Source: Planoprotostelium fungivorum
Taxonomy: Eukaryota > Evosea > Variosea > Cavosteliida > Cavosteliaceae
DNA length: 42,251 nt
NCBI GenBank assembly: GCA_003024175.1
Contig: MDYQ01000230.1
Location: 1 to 42,251, forward strand
Direction: 5' to 3'
A program made the position numbers and the translations under genes. The notes below the pieces were generated by a model. That model saw nothing but the letters and a program-made list of their open reading frames with translations. It ran no database searches and was not told the DNA's origin. Shown piece after piece: positions 21,682 to 31,954 of the stretch. Position 1 is the first letter of the stretch. Every line of letters starts with the position of its first letter.

Positions 21682-24600
21682 ATGAGCTCTCCGTCTCTTA
21701 CGAATAGTCGAAACCTTCTTCTCACTCTCGTTCGTTTGAAATCTGAGGCACAGAAGGGATTCGATCTCAGCTCAGATCTGCGAGAGACACTGCTGAATGA
21801 AGTCTATCAGGAGGTAAAACGATGGAGCGAAGGTTATCCGCCACCCATGTTGGCGGAAATGCAATGTATGACAGTGATCGAAACCATGTGCTTCTATATG
21901 CCCTTCGCAGATGAGAAGATTAGGGAGGTACGAACATCTTTGATTACAGAGAAACCGATCACTGCTGATGATTCCAGTTGGTTCTCGATTGCTTGGATGC
22001 TCTATTCTCTTTCTCCATCACACAGCAGATCGTCCACGAAATTCAAGACGATGAGATATCTCTCACCCATCAATTGGCTCAAGTAAGTCTATATCGGATG
22101 AACACTGATGAACCATGGTAGATCATCTTTGTACTAAAAGACTATTCCATCGCAGACGGAAGTCGGTCACTGAAACTCAAATCATTGCATCTAACGGATA
22201 AGATATGTTCACCCCTCCGCTCCGAGGTGTCGATCGATCATCACTCATCCATCGTCATTCCATTCGTTCTTCAGTAAAGCCATCATTAGATCTTCGTAAA
22301 GTTCTTTCCTGGAATCATCACGGGATACTTTCGCGTGCTCACTGGTGATTTCAAACAAGGATCAAAGGTCTCATCCACCACATCATCATCCATCTGATTC
22401 ACATCCAGGTCTTTTCCTCCGCCCTCGAAGGTCTCACGAATTCTATATCCAAAGCTAATCTGGCACAATCCCCTCACACTCTCTCATCTGAAGTGACGTC
22501 TGATGTCATCGATCACCATCATGACATGATGCAGGACTGGTTCAGAGTGGATATTGTATTGAAGAAGATCTACGGCAGAGAAGGTATCATGAAAGACAAT
22601 CCTCTCGTCCTTCAGAAACCGAATTTTCGCTCGAAATTCGTCGAAACTTCCGCGAAATTGTTCACCCTCCACATCGAATCTCTCAAGGAGGACCGAGTTC
22701 TATTTTTAGAATCCGTTCTCTCCTTCGTGAACGATCCCCTGCCTCAGATCGAAACAGAGACGAGGCTGACACTGGAGAGGCTGTCACCTGCAGTGGATAT
22801 AGAACTGAGAGGAGAGATGAAGGAGAACATGTACAGATTGCTAAAGAATGTCTCATCGATGACCAGAGGAGCAGAAGAGACGAGCATATTGAATCATCTC
22901 AGGTGAAGAGTGATGCTTCAATTCTTCCGTCAAACATCGTCTACAACGAGTCATCACGCGAAGATTGATGAGTGACATAGGATGATATCGGGGTACCTCT
23001 ACTTCATGTCGACAGAAGAGACGTGGATCGATTCATTCATCGACTCTTGTCTGCATCTGTTGGTCTCTAGCTTGATGATCGTATCCAAATTAGAACTGTA
23101 CGATGTGACCGTCAATCCATCCCACAGAGGTCCAGCCGTCAGGAGAAAATTAGTCTCGGACCAATTGAGGGAGACGGGTACCTCTGTTCGCAGATGGCAC
23201 TTTGCGCATTTCAGATCAGAAGAGGTGATGATGAGATGATGAGAAAATGTGGATGACTTGACAGGTGGAAGAAGCTATCGAGAACATCTGTGTCACGCTG
23301 GGTAGGGTGGCCGATCTGCAGAGTCTACTGGATCACATGTTGAACATTCTGACCGATGAGAACATGTCCAATTGCCACAGAGAGGCACTGCTCTTGTTCA
23401 AATGGGTAGGTGAAGAGACGGATGATTCCTGACTCGTTGTAGATGATCAAAGGTGTGGGAACGAGGCAGAAGGGAGAGAACTGGTGGGGATTTCAGTGTG
23501 GGCTGTCATTCACGGAAGAATAGTTTCTCCGAAGAGGACAGTCGAAGCGTACTGGATGCACTGTTCATGGAACACTTGTGGTCTCAGAATGTTCCCACCA
23601 GCACCATCGCAGATGCGAATTCGCAGATACTAGTTCGCATCCTCGTCATGGATACCATCTCTCAGCTGTCCCTCATCCAGGGCAAGATGGTACGAATTTT
23701 CATCGAAATTTCACTCACCTCCACAGATGGACGATCTGATGCCCGATCTCATCTACAACGTCTGCGAGCAATTGGGAGATGTCAACACGGACATCACAGA
23801 CACCGCATGGAAGACATTGCACTGCCTGGCCCAGGCCTTAGACACACCTTCACCTCATCAGCTCATGTCTGACAATTCAGATTACATCGTGGACAACATC
23901 TGTAAGAGGATGGAACATTTGGATCGCTATCCGAGGACACCACAGATACTCAGGGGCATCTTAGAATATTTTCAATACGAGCAGGTGGCTCCCTTGTTGG
24001 CGGTGAGTTCATCTACAACGAGCCGAGATAGGCTGACGAGGTAGGACACATTGGATTCCGTCTTCGTTCGTCTCGACGCGAGGAGTGATCCACAGACGGT
24101 GAGACGTGGCTCGTTGTAGACGATGACATGGTATAGGTGGTGACCTTCATCAACATCCTCAGTGGTGTCGTGGGCATCATCCGTGCTTCCCACGGGAAAG
24201 CGAATCGAGAGAAATCTCCGCGACTCTTCGCAGAAGAGATCGCCTCCAAGGCAAAGCACTTTTTATCTGACAGGTGACACGTCCATGACTTACGTATCTC
24301 ATATTGACAGTCACCGTGATGTTGTCTTCTCTGCCCTGGAGGCCCTGGGAAGTTCTATACAATTGGCGGCTGAAGAAGAGACGGGAGGATTTTTACCACT
24401 AGTCAACGACGTGTGGCCTCTATTGAAGAGAAAGTGGAAGGTGAGACGTCTCGTGAGATGAAATGAGATGTCTTGAGGGTGGACGCTGATGAGGATAGGA
24501 TCGAGATCCACACGTTCGGATGCGAGGGCTGAACGTCGCGACTGCGATCTGCGAGCAGGCGGGAGATTTCATGGTGACCAGATTAAAGGAAGACCTGTGG

Positions 24601-25065
24601 CCAACACTGCGTGACATCATCACCCACTCATCATCTTCCACGTGACTCATCATCACGACGCCATCACCTCTGAAGACATTCCAGAAAATCGAAACACGAA
24701 GGACAAGTCGTGAGAGAAGCCCTCCGTTGTCTCTCCTCTTCACTTTCTCATGTCATTCTCCGAGACGGGATACTGTGGGAGATAGGATGTGCGTGCCAGA
24801 AGTGGATGGAGAGGGGTGTGGAGAAGGATATACAAGAAGAGGCAGCCAAGGTGTACCGCTCTGTGTGTGAGATAGACATAGACATCGGCTGGTTGTTGGT
24901 CAACACGATGATGTGAGGAGATGGAAATGCATGGGGGATGACGAGAGCAGGGGAACTGTGTTGAAGCCGAAGAACGACAAGTTGGCCGTGATCGATTTGA
25001 GAGGGAAAGGGAAGAAGGATTATAACGAGGAGATCTTGATGGAGTTGAATAAATTGTGTACATAG
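21682..25065 (+). CDS. TTI1: TTI1 homolog (TELO2-interacting protein 1, HEAT repeat)
   Basis: TTI1 works in the TTT complex (TEL2-TTI1-TTI2) that matures PIKK kinases such as TOR, ATM and ATR. The gene is one long alpha-solenoid with no catalytic motif. Diagnostic stretches are VSDVIDHHHDMMQDWFRV-type helices, the segment from RVADLQSLLDHMLNILTDEN to HREALLLF, and AWKTLHCLAQALDTPSPHQL with NSDYIVDNICKRMEHLDRYP. The last has the NxDYvvd.i...l..l...P signature. It continues through a 54-nt exon (24045-24098, DTLDSVFVRLDAR) to VVTFINILSGVVGIIRA. It ends in LMELNKLCT with TAG at 25063-25065. Start ATG 21682. It has at least ten small introns. Four of these carry the TCTACAACGAGYC motif or its complement. 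Confidence 0.8.
22940..23443. repeat. Second pair of complementary 13-mers in TTI1 introns
   Basis: TCTACAACGAGTC (22940-22952) and its exact complement GACTCGTTGTAGA (23431-23443) lie in different introns of TTI1, separated by two exons and one further intron. The variant base (GAGTC here, GAGCC in the pair at 24012-24120) matches within each pair. Confidence 0.65.
24012..24120. repeat. Complementary 13-mers in the two introns flanking a 54-nt exon
   Basis: TCTACAACGAGCC (24012-24024) lies in the 42-nt intron 24003-24044. Its exact complement GGCTCGTTGTAGA (24108-24120) lies in the 38-nt intron 24099-24136. Between them is a 54-nt in-frame exon of TTI1 (24045-24098). In the transcript the two could pair over 13 bp and loop out the exon. 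Confidence 0.75.
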
Positions 25066-25158
25066 TTGAGAGACGTCTCTCCTGCTTTCGGTCCCTCAGA
25101 ACAATCTCCTTCTTGTGCATGGTGGAACACGAGTATAATCATGGAGTGTTTATTCGTC

Positions 25159-26082
25159 TCATACTGTGATCTCCTCATTGGTCTGTGCAACACGGGGCAC
25201 TTGCACGGCAATAAACTCTGGAGCAGCCCCATATGCTACTTGTTTATGGACCGTGTCGGTTGCCTGTGATTGTCAGACTCGCGAGGACGTAATGATTCGT
25301 TCACCTGGAAGATCTGTCCCACGTTTATGATGACATCGTCGGTGTAGCCTTGTGCGAAAATGGGAATCCAAGACATAACGTTGCGCAGCATGTTGTCAGG
25401 GACGGGTACCTGAACCATCGTAAGGTTGACTCTATCTTTTCGAGGATAGCTCACCTGGATCGACTCACATCGATGGTTCATTTTCTTGTCTACGTGAGTC
25501 AGAGTGATGGTGAGCACATTGACCATGTCGTGACGGAACGGTCTTCTGTCGAGGTGGACAGCCATCAGATTATGCATGGCCATACAGGGAGCGGCAGCCG
25601 CAGGCTGAAGTGGAGTGAGTTGTCCAAGTCTATACAAGAGGCCTCGAGCTAACACACAGCTGTGGTGATCAGGGCGAATCCTGATAGGGTCAAAGATTGT
25701 CAAAGACATCGACGGAGTGAGGTTCACCTCTTGGAAGAACTCCGAGCGATGAGGACAATGAGAAGGATGATGAGAGCCAGGGGAAGAATGACGATTCCAA
25801 ATAGGAGGCCTAAGATCAGACTGATGAGGCCGTAGATGGCAGCTTCTCCTGGTGTCCTCCTTCCTGCTTCTTCAACAAGGGCAGACCATCCCACTGGGTC
25901 GTAAACCCACGAGCCGATATGATTATCTCCAAATAGAGCTGTGACTTCAGGCTGCCTTGCGATGTCAGCGAGGTCGAGCCCACTGCTCACTTTTTGGACA
26001 ACTTGCGGATGATCTCTTGTCTCTGTTGGGGTAACAGCTCGAAGGGATCGGACTGTAACAGATTTTGTATCTCGACTCCCAT
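25159..26082 (-). CDS. Membrane protein of unknown function
   Basis: Spliced by frame continuity. ATG 26082 gives MGVEIQNLLQSDPFELLPQQ and RQEIIRKLSKK. An intron (about 26002-25965) leads to QPEVTALFGDNHIGSWVYD. A long hydrophobic block, IYGLISLILGLLFGIVILPL plus ALIILLIVLIA, is followed by RSSSKR; it is either one long or two closely spaced helices in a hairpin. After another intron come RIRPDHHSCVLARGLLYRLG, NVLTITLTHVDKK, VPVPDNMLRNVMSWIPIF, and a tail ending NEEITV with TGA at 25159-25161. All four introns are 38-46 nt with GT-AG. There is no signal peptide. I do not recognise the family. It is convergent with TTI1. Confidence 0.55.
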
Positions 26083-26519
26083 CTTCTCTTCTGTGTCTTT
26101 GCTGCTGTGGTGAAATATATCTGTATCATTGGCCCATCTTCATCTTTTACAATAAATGCATCTCCGCGGCGACATATTGTCCGTGCATCGTCATGCGTCG
26201 CTTGATGCTTCAATTTCTACTTTCACTTCACAGATTGTGTCCTACCTTCCTGCGAGAGTAACGAGTTTCTTCTTCAGCTGCTCGGGAAGGTGTCCGAGAG
26301 ATCGCTTAATTTCAATTAACACATATTATCCGCGTCTTCCTTGAAACCGATGTAGACCCGCCATAATTTGTCAAATATTTGCTGTTGCAATTTCACAGAT
26401 GATTCCATCGATGCTGCATTGAAACAGAGGACGCAACATAGACGTCACTCGAGGTGCATTCATCATCACGAGCTCATCTGCTCTCGACTTTTGGTATCGT
26501 CTATTCATCAGGAGGTCTC
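26083..26519. other. Spacer between ARS2 3' end and the membrane-protein gene; nothing recognised
   Basis: About 440 bp. Both neighbours are on the minus strand, so this holds the ARS2 3'-UTR and the upstream region of the membrane-protein gene. Short open frames here show no domain or repeat. Confidence 0.35.
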
Positions 26520-28936
26520 TCATGACCGTGGCTTCTTCCTCACGGGTAGAGCGTAATCCAGCGTCACCGGTTCATTGCTAGAAATAGCATCCAGATCTAG
26601 ATACTCCTTTGGAAGGGAGCTCTCGTGATGGCCGCTGCTCCTCCTGTCTCGATCTCCTCTGTCCCTGCCATTCTCTCAGCTTCAATTCGTAACACGTCAC
26701 ATAAACGTACCTCGACCGATCTCTCTCCCTTGTCTTGTCTCTGCTCGCACCATCGCTGTGATCGCGTGTGGCTGAAGTCGCATTGTAGATCCTGCGTTAC
26801 GGTTGACTGTGGAGTTGTATTTGTCTCACTCACCTTCCTGGCTTGGGAACGATGCGATTGAGATCTCCTAGATAATTCTCAAAGTACACGTCCTGCTCAA
26901 ACTAAAAGTGAATCAATACGATGTTTTGCGTTCTCTCTTCGTTCAATTTGATGAATGAGAAAAGACATTAAGATTGTAAAATAAAGAGGGGAGGGTGTAA
27001 TCACCTGAAGTCTTCCTCTCTCCAGGAAATCGGCGTGTTTCGTCTGAACGTGCTTGAGGATGAAATTGAGAGCGGAGAAAGCCTTCGGACACTCTTCGAT
27101 CTCACATTTGTAACCTCCCTCGGGTCTTTCCTTGATCTTACTCTTCTCACACTCCTCCATGCATCTACAACCGTGTCAAACTGTTATTCCTTCTTCTCTA
27201 TTCACCTCTCTTGCTTCGATTTGTACGCATCAGAGTCCGCGAGAGTGGATTTTTCTTCTAACAATTTTCGAATGCGTTCGTCGAGAGATTTCGTCCAGTT
27301 TTCATCGACTTCCACGTCGGTGGATCCTTCCGTGTCGGTGTGGGATGGGTTGGTTGTAGATCGAACGTGTTTTCTTCCACATTTTTGTAGCATCTGTTCG
27401 CTGTCCTCCCACTGCTGACCGCAATAGTAACAGAAGAGATGAACTCTCCTCAGGTAATCGATCTGTCTGTCCAGCTCACTCCACTGTGTCCATTCAGCCC
27501 GATCATCAAGTCGAATATTTGTGGATCGTTCGCGTGAAAAAAGTGACTCACTTTTGTCGCTTGTGATGAGACGACAGAATTTCCGTTGATATCTCTCTTT
27601 GTATCGAACATGTGGATCAATTGATTGATCTGAACTGCATCCCGATCCATCCTGCCAGTTGTAGATGAGATACTCGGTGCCTCCCTGACGCTTGCACCCT
27701 TCAGCCTCTCCTCTATCACCGGACGGAAAGTGAATTCTCCGATCTAACTTTAAAATCAAATAAAATCCGACGAGAAACGTCCACCTTCATGTCTGCGATG
27801 GCCGTGCAAGCTTCGTCGACATCGTTTCGTTTTTCGAATAAAATTCGAGCCACTCTCACGTAGCCTCGTTCAGGCTGAGCGGCCTCGAAAGTGAAGGAGA
27901 GGAAGCCCTTCAGCGGCTCGAACAGAGGTGACAAATGCTCTCTACCGATGCTTCTGGGTACATCTGGAACGCAAATAACGTGAGGGCGGCTGTCATTGTC
28001 CGTCAGTGATGCGATCATCGAGATCGCGATCGACGTGATGATCACGATGAGAGGGCTCACCCTTCATCATTCATGTCTTTCTCATCGATTCCTGTACCTG
28101 ATTCCGTCTCAATGTCGATCTCTTCCTTCCGTTCACCTTCTAGAGATAACTCTGCGTCTGTTCTCTCCTTCTTCTCCCACTGTTCATATCTCTCCTTCGT
28201 CTCTGCTCTGTATATCTTCTGGATGTCCGCCATAGTCTTTGGATGATAACTTTCAATCATCCACATGTCTCGATGGTGCTGATCGAAGAAGGGCTTCAGT
28301 AGGGGAGTGTAGAACTCCTTGCAGTACTCTTCGTATTTCTTCTTCAATTCTTCTTCGGCCTCTGACTCACGGCCGCGTGAGAAAGATGTGAAGTTCATGG
28401 GTTCGTTGATGCTGAGCACGTCAATGATTGGTTCGTGAAATATGAAGTAGACTCACTCCTTGCGATGTGTGTCGCTGTTTCTCGGTTCATCTCTTCGGGT
28501 GGATTTCGATTGATGTTTAGGACTCTCGGTCTTCTCATCTCTGACGCTCTTCAGATTTGACAACGTCTTTCATCTCACCTTCGCTCTGAGCGTTCTCGCT
28601 TACGATATGAGTCCTTGGGAGCATCTCTCTCTTTCTCTTTCTCCTTTTCTCTGCATTCCAATTAACCAGATGATTATTGTGATTCGAATTCATATACTGT
28701 CGAATGGAACATCTATCGTCTGGTTTGACGGAGAGGGTCATCAAAGTGAAATGTGATTTATGGGCTCACCCAGCAGCGCGAGTGACTGGAACTAGACGAC
28801 CGTATTCATCTCTGATAAACTCTTCATCTTTAGACCTGAAGAATGTCAGTAGAGAAGTAGAATCGATGAAGAATTACCGGTTCGATTGTCCATTCTCATT
28901 GGAGTCCATTGTGCTGTTATGATGGCCTTCTGACAT
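26520..28936 (-). CDS. SERRATE/ARS2 homolog (RNA effector, cap-binding-complex partner)
   Basis: ARS2/SERRATE bridges the nuclear cap-binding complex to RNA processing or decay. Start ATG 28936 (MSEGHHNSTMDSNENG). Basic Ser/Arg-type exons follow, then the ARS2 N-terminal helical block: PMNFTSFSRGRESEAEEEL, KKYEEYCKEFYTPLLKPFF, HRDMWMIESYHPKT. Next is an RRM-like core: FTFEAAQPERGYVRVARILF, DEACTAIADMK. A C2H2-like zinc finger reads YKCEIEECPKAFSALNFILK and then HVQTKHADFLE (C-x4-C...H-x4-H). After FEQDVYFENYLGDLNRIVPK comes an Arg/Asp-rich region. In one frame the end reads KEYLDLDAISSNEPVTLDY, matching the conserved YxDLDAP...xLDY tail. Domain order fits the family. The exact splice giving the tail frame near 26680-26740 is unclear. 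Confidence 0.82.
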
Positions 28937-29102
28937 TCTCTTACGAGAAGAGGGCTCGATTTCGATCACACCAACTAAATGTAGGTCGATGTGATCACAG
29001 ATGTGGTGCATACAAAGGCGCACTTCTACAACGGACCATCACGCCAATTGCAATACAATGACTGCCTCACTCTATGGCTGATTCACTGTACTGGCAATTG
29101 TC

Positions 29103-29108
29103 TTTATT
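29103..29108 (-). terminator. AATAAA polyadenylation signal (minus strand)
   Basis: TTTATT on the plus strand reads AATAAA on the minus strand, about 215 nt after the stop of the inhibitor-like gene at 29324. A plus-strand AATAAA also occurs at 29217-29222, with no obvious gene to serve. Confidence 0.3.
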
Positions 29109-29323
29109 GTTTCACACATGTAAGGCAGAAGCAGTTGATCAAGGATCGTTTCAGGTCATGTCTACACAAATCTTTATAATAGGGGAGGTCGCTGCACAAC
29201 GATCGAGAGCCAGCTGAATAAAGATGCACGCACGTTCAGACAATGATCTCTGCGGTGGGGAGAATGAGAAGAAGAAAGCGGACTTCTTGAATCTTATTAT
29301 CCACTCGGTGGTCGATTGGCTCA

Positions 29324-29631
29324 TTACATGGCACCACCTTCACCACCTTCTACGTTCCATGAAAGGATGCGGCTATGATCGTCGATCGTGATGTTGATTC
29401 TGCCCGGGACGAAGTCCATAGTCCTCATGGAACCTGAGTGTGTGAATCACACAATTCGAAGTAGCTGAGCACACCTCGTTTCAAGACGCGAAAAGGCTTG
29501 GGGACGTCAGCCTCCAAGATGTAATCTCCCTCGGTGGGTGGCTGTTGATCCTTTCTGACCAAGATCTTTCCGGCGTTATGTCCTCTGAGGAGAGATCAGA
29601 TTCTGTGTATGACGATAGAATACCTGTTCAT
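29324..29631 (-). CDS. Small serine-protease-inhibitor-like protein (I78/potato-inhibitor-I-like)
   Basis: Three exons splice to a protein of about 75 residues: MNRGHNAGKILVRKDQQPP..., then VPKPFRVLKRGSMRTMDF joined to VPGRINITIDDHSRI, ending GGEGGAM with TAA at 29324-29326. The arrangement of an exposed segment before T/M-x-DF-x-PGR-(I/L)NI-x-(I/V)D resembles the binding loop and following strands of I78 and potato-inhibitor-I proteins (VTxDYRPDRVNVxxD). There is no Cys and no signal peptide. Both introns are about 40 nt with GT-AG. Target protease unknown. Confidence 0.55.
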
Positions 29632-29708
29632 GTTGTGCGTGCTAAGTTTGTTTGTTTGATTTCGTATTTGTGATGATGGCCATTCTCGAGGAGCTCTACA
29701 AATCCATT

Positions 29709-30740
29709 TCACTGCAGGCGAATATTCCGGAAGTATTCCCAAATTGTATCAATCGTCATCTCAGTGCAACTACTCCTATCAGCAATTTGAGGGCTAGAAA
29801 TGCAGCGTGTTTCTCTTGCGTCTGTTCACTACATGCTTTGTATACAAAGAATTGCGTCTCTGTTTTGGTGATTCTACACCTGGGCAAACTGTCATCAATG
29901 ACCCTCCCGATGTAAGTGCCAATGTACGCTATTTTCCAGTCCGCGTAGACCAAAATTTAAACAATGACTTACGTCTGAGATGCCACATTCGATGTGATAT
30001 TCGTGCAATGTGGGTACTATATATACGGTAGACATCGCATGCCCCAACGTTGAGCTCTATGTTTATCTCGTTGGGCTTCTTTCTTGGTAGATCGATAATC
30101 GTGATGTATATCAGACAACGCCCACATCACACATGGGGAGCTCAGCTTTAAAGTGATATCAAATTAAGAGGATGAGGAATTTGCAAACAGTGTGACATTA
30201 CACAATCAGACAACAGTATTGATCTGGTCGCTCACATTGTGGCGCATTGGCGAGACATGCCTTCTAAAGTCGATGTCCAATGTTCTATCCTGCGTGGCCA
30301 CAGCCACATCAGGTGGTCTCTCTGTCTCTGCTATTCCACACTTGACCTCTATAACAGACAAGGTTCCTGCCTTCTCCCCTTTGAGAGTCCTCTGTCCTCT
30401 TCTTCTCGTTGCTGTTGGCTTTGCAGATGGAAGTGACAGAACCAATCATTACTGAAGTGAAAAAACGACTGCGAGCCCCTTGATAATTCAATTCACCATC
30501 CCTTATGGTGTGTGACAGTTTGTCCCTGATGAATTGCTGCGATAGGAGAGGAGACTACCCTCCGCATGAAATACAACGGTTGCGACCAGCGAATGAGATG
30601 TTGCTGTTGATATTGCGCATGTAGCCGTTAGATTTTGCGAGGACGCAAACCAGTCCTTTAAGGATAATAACGTTGTGAGCTTTGTTTTTTGTTCACTATG
30701 TAGCGTGGAGAATTTATCGTCAACCCACCTCGTCAGTCAT
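29709..30740 (-). CDS. Putative multi-exon gene of unknown function
   Basis: The model rests on phase-compatible GT-AG introns only. ATG 30740 (MTDE) joins LTTLLSLKDWFASSQNLTA and SLVATVVFHAEG, then ARSRFFTS, then a Lys/Arg segment and AGTLSVIEVKCGIAETERPP, DVAVATQDRTLDIDF. Further exons toward 29709 include EYHIECGISD and a Cys-containing end IWEYFRNIRLQ. The two CGI-containing strands (VIEVKCGIAE and EYHIECGISD) look alike, so an internal repeat or two adjacent related genes is possible. I recognise no family. Confidence 0.3.
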
Positions 30741-31106
30741 AGTGAGCTCTTTCTGATGTGATTCTCTTCGACGATTTGAGATGTCGCAGCGAACTTGATG
30801 GAATAACCTATGATCTTCAAATGTTACCCAGGTATGAAATCATCTGATCTTCCCTCGATCATAACCAAACATTCCCCAATTCGTTTATCGTCTCGTCGAA
30901 AACGGCTCTTTGAGTTCAATCTTCCTCCTGCTCTGTGGGTGGACCGCCGTCATTCTCAGGAGAGAACACTTCTCTTTTCCAGTTATCTACAGGCTGGATT
31001 TCGGCTGAATTACAATTTTGTCTATCACAACATCTTCACTACAAGCTGAACTCTCAAGCTGATGCTGAGATGCATCACAAAGAACATGAAGCCATACGTC
31101 ATACAT
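30741..31106. other. Spacer between THOC7 stop and the uncertain gene
   Basis: About 365 bp. On the minus strand it contains an acidic stretch, SPENDGGPPTEQEED with a stop, that could be an unplaced C-terminal exon. I could not connect it to THOC7 with a clean intron. Nothing else seen. Confidence 0.3.
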
Positions 31107-31853
31107 TCATTCTATGTCCATTTTGTGTGACTTGTCCTCTGTCTGAGGCCCACAGAGTAGATCCAGCGAATACAAGAACAAGTGAAATTGTTTCTTCTGC
31201 AGACTGATCTTCTCCTCCAGCATCTCTCCCTCTTGCATCATCCGCTGGATCTGTTCTTCCATATCTTGATTGTTCCTTCAATCTGTCAATTGAAATCATC
31301 ACAAATAGAGATCATCACTTCTCTGTGACTTGACGACTCGGTAATGTCTCGATGGTGGTGCACAACTGCTCGTATTCTTCCTTATGCTTGACGGACTCCT
31401 CTTCACGAGCTAAGACACCCTGGAGTTCTCCTATATTCCGCTTGAGGGACTCGATGGTCGACGCTGTTGAGGTGAGATGGAAGATGGATGTCGACGATGG
31501 TGGGTCACATTTTGATTGGATGAGATCTCGGTCTTCCTGTTCTTGTCGACCCAACATTTCGAGTGTGGATTTCGTCTTTTGTACGCTCGATTCGAATATT
31601 TGAAGGTCTCTCAATAACGTACTCTCATACAGCTGGGTCCTGCGTGATGTCAGTTCGCTTCATACATCGAACACCCACAGTTGATCGACGCTGGTGTCGC
31701 GAGAGAGGGCATTTTGAAAGTGAAAGAAACTCTTCGCCAGCTGCCGCAGAGATGCCTCTTTTATGGCGGCCTTCTTTCGGAGGAAATCGTCTGCACCTGT
31801 TCGCTTCAGTTGGATTCAGTCTCCGGGCAACACAACTCACTCTCTGTTTCCAT
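31107..31853 (-). CDS. THOC7: THO complex subunit 7 homolog (THOC7)
   Basis: THOC7 is a coiled-coil subunit of THO/TREX, coupling transcription to mRNA export. Start ATG 31853, METE spliced in phase to SADDFLRKKAAIKEASLRQL and AKSFFHFQNALSRD. The rest is long coiled coil: STLLRDLQIFESSVQKTKST, SLKRNIGELQGVLAREEESV, KHKEEYEQLCTTIETLPSR. It ends with MEEQIQRMMQEGEMLEEKIS and LQKKQFHLFLYSLDLL. The KxEY..L...I..lPsR and L..KKQFH.fL motifs are the THOC7 signature (human RxEYDALAxxIxxxPxR and RRKQFHVLL). Stop TGA 31107-31109. Size matches the family. It shares a 101-bp divergent promoter with MUS81. Confidence 0.75.
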
Positions 31854-31954
31854 CGGGGGTGGTGCGATGTGATGCTGCAGGTGATCTGTTGGTTGTAGAA
31901 AAGCTCGACCATCGCATTTCCTCGAATACATGCAAAGAAGAAGGCGGGAGATTC
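31854..31954. promoter_or_regulatory. Divergent promoter THOC7/MUS81 (101 bp)
   Basis: The spacer separates the minus-strand THOC7 ATG (31853) from the plus-strand MUS81 ATG (31955). No TATA box is evident. Confidence 0.4.
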
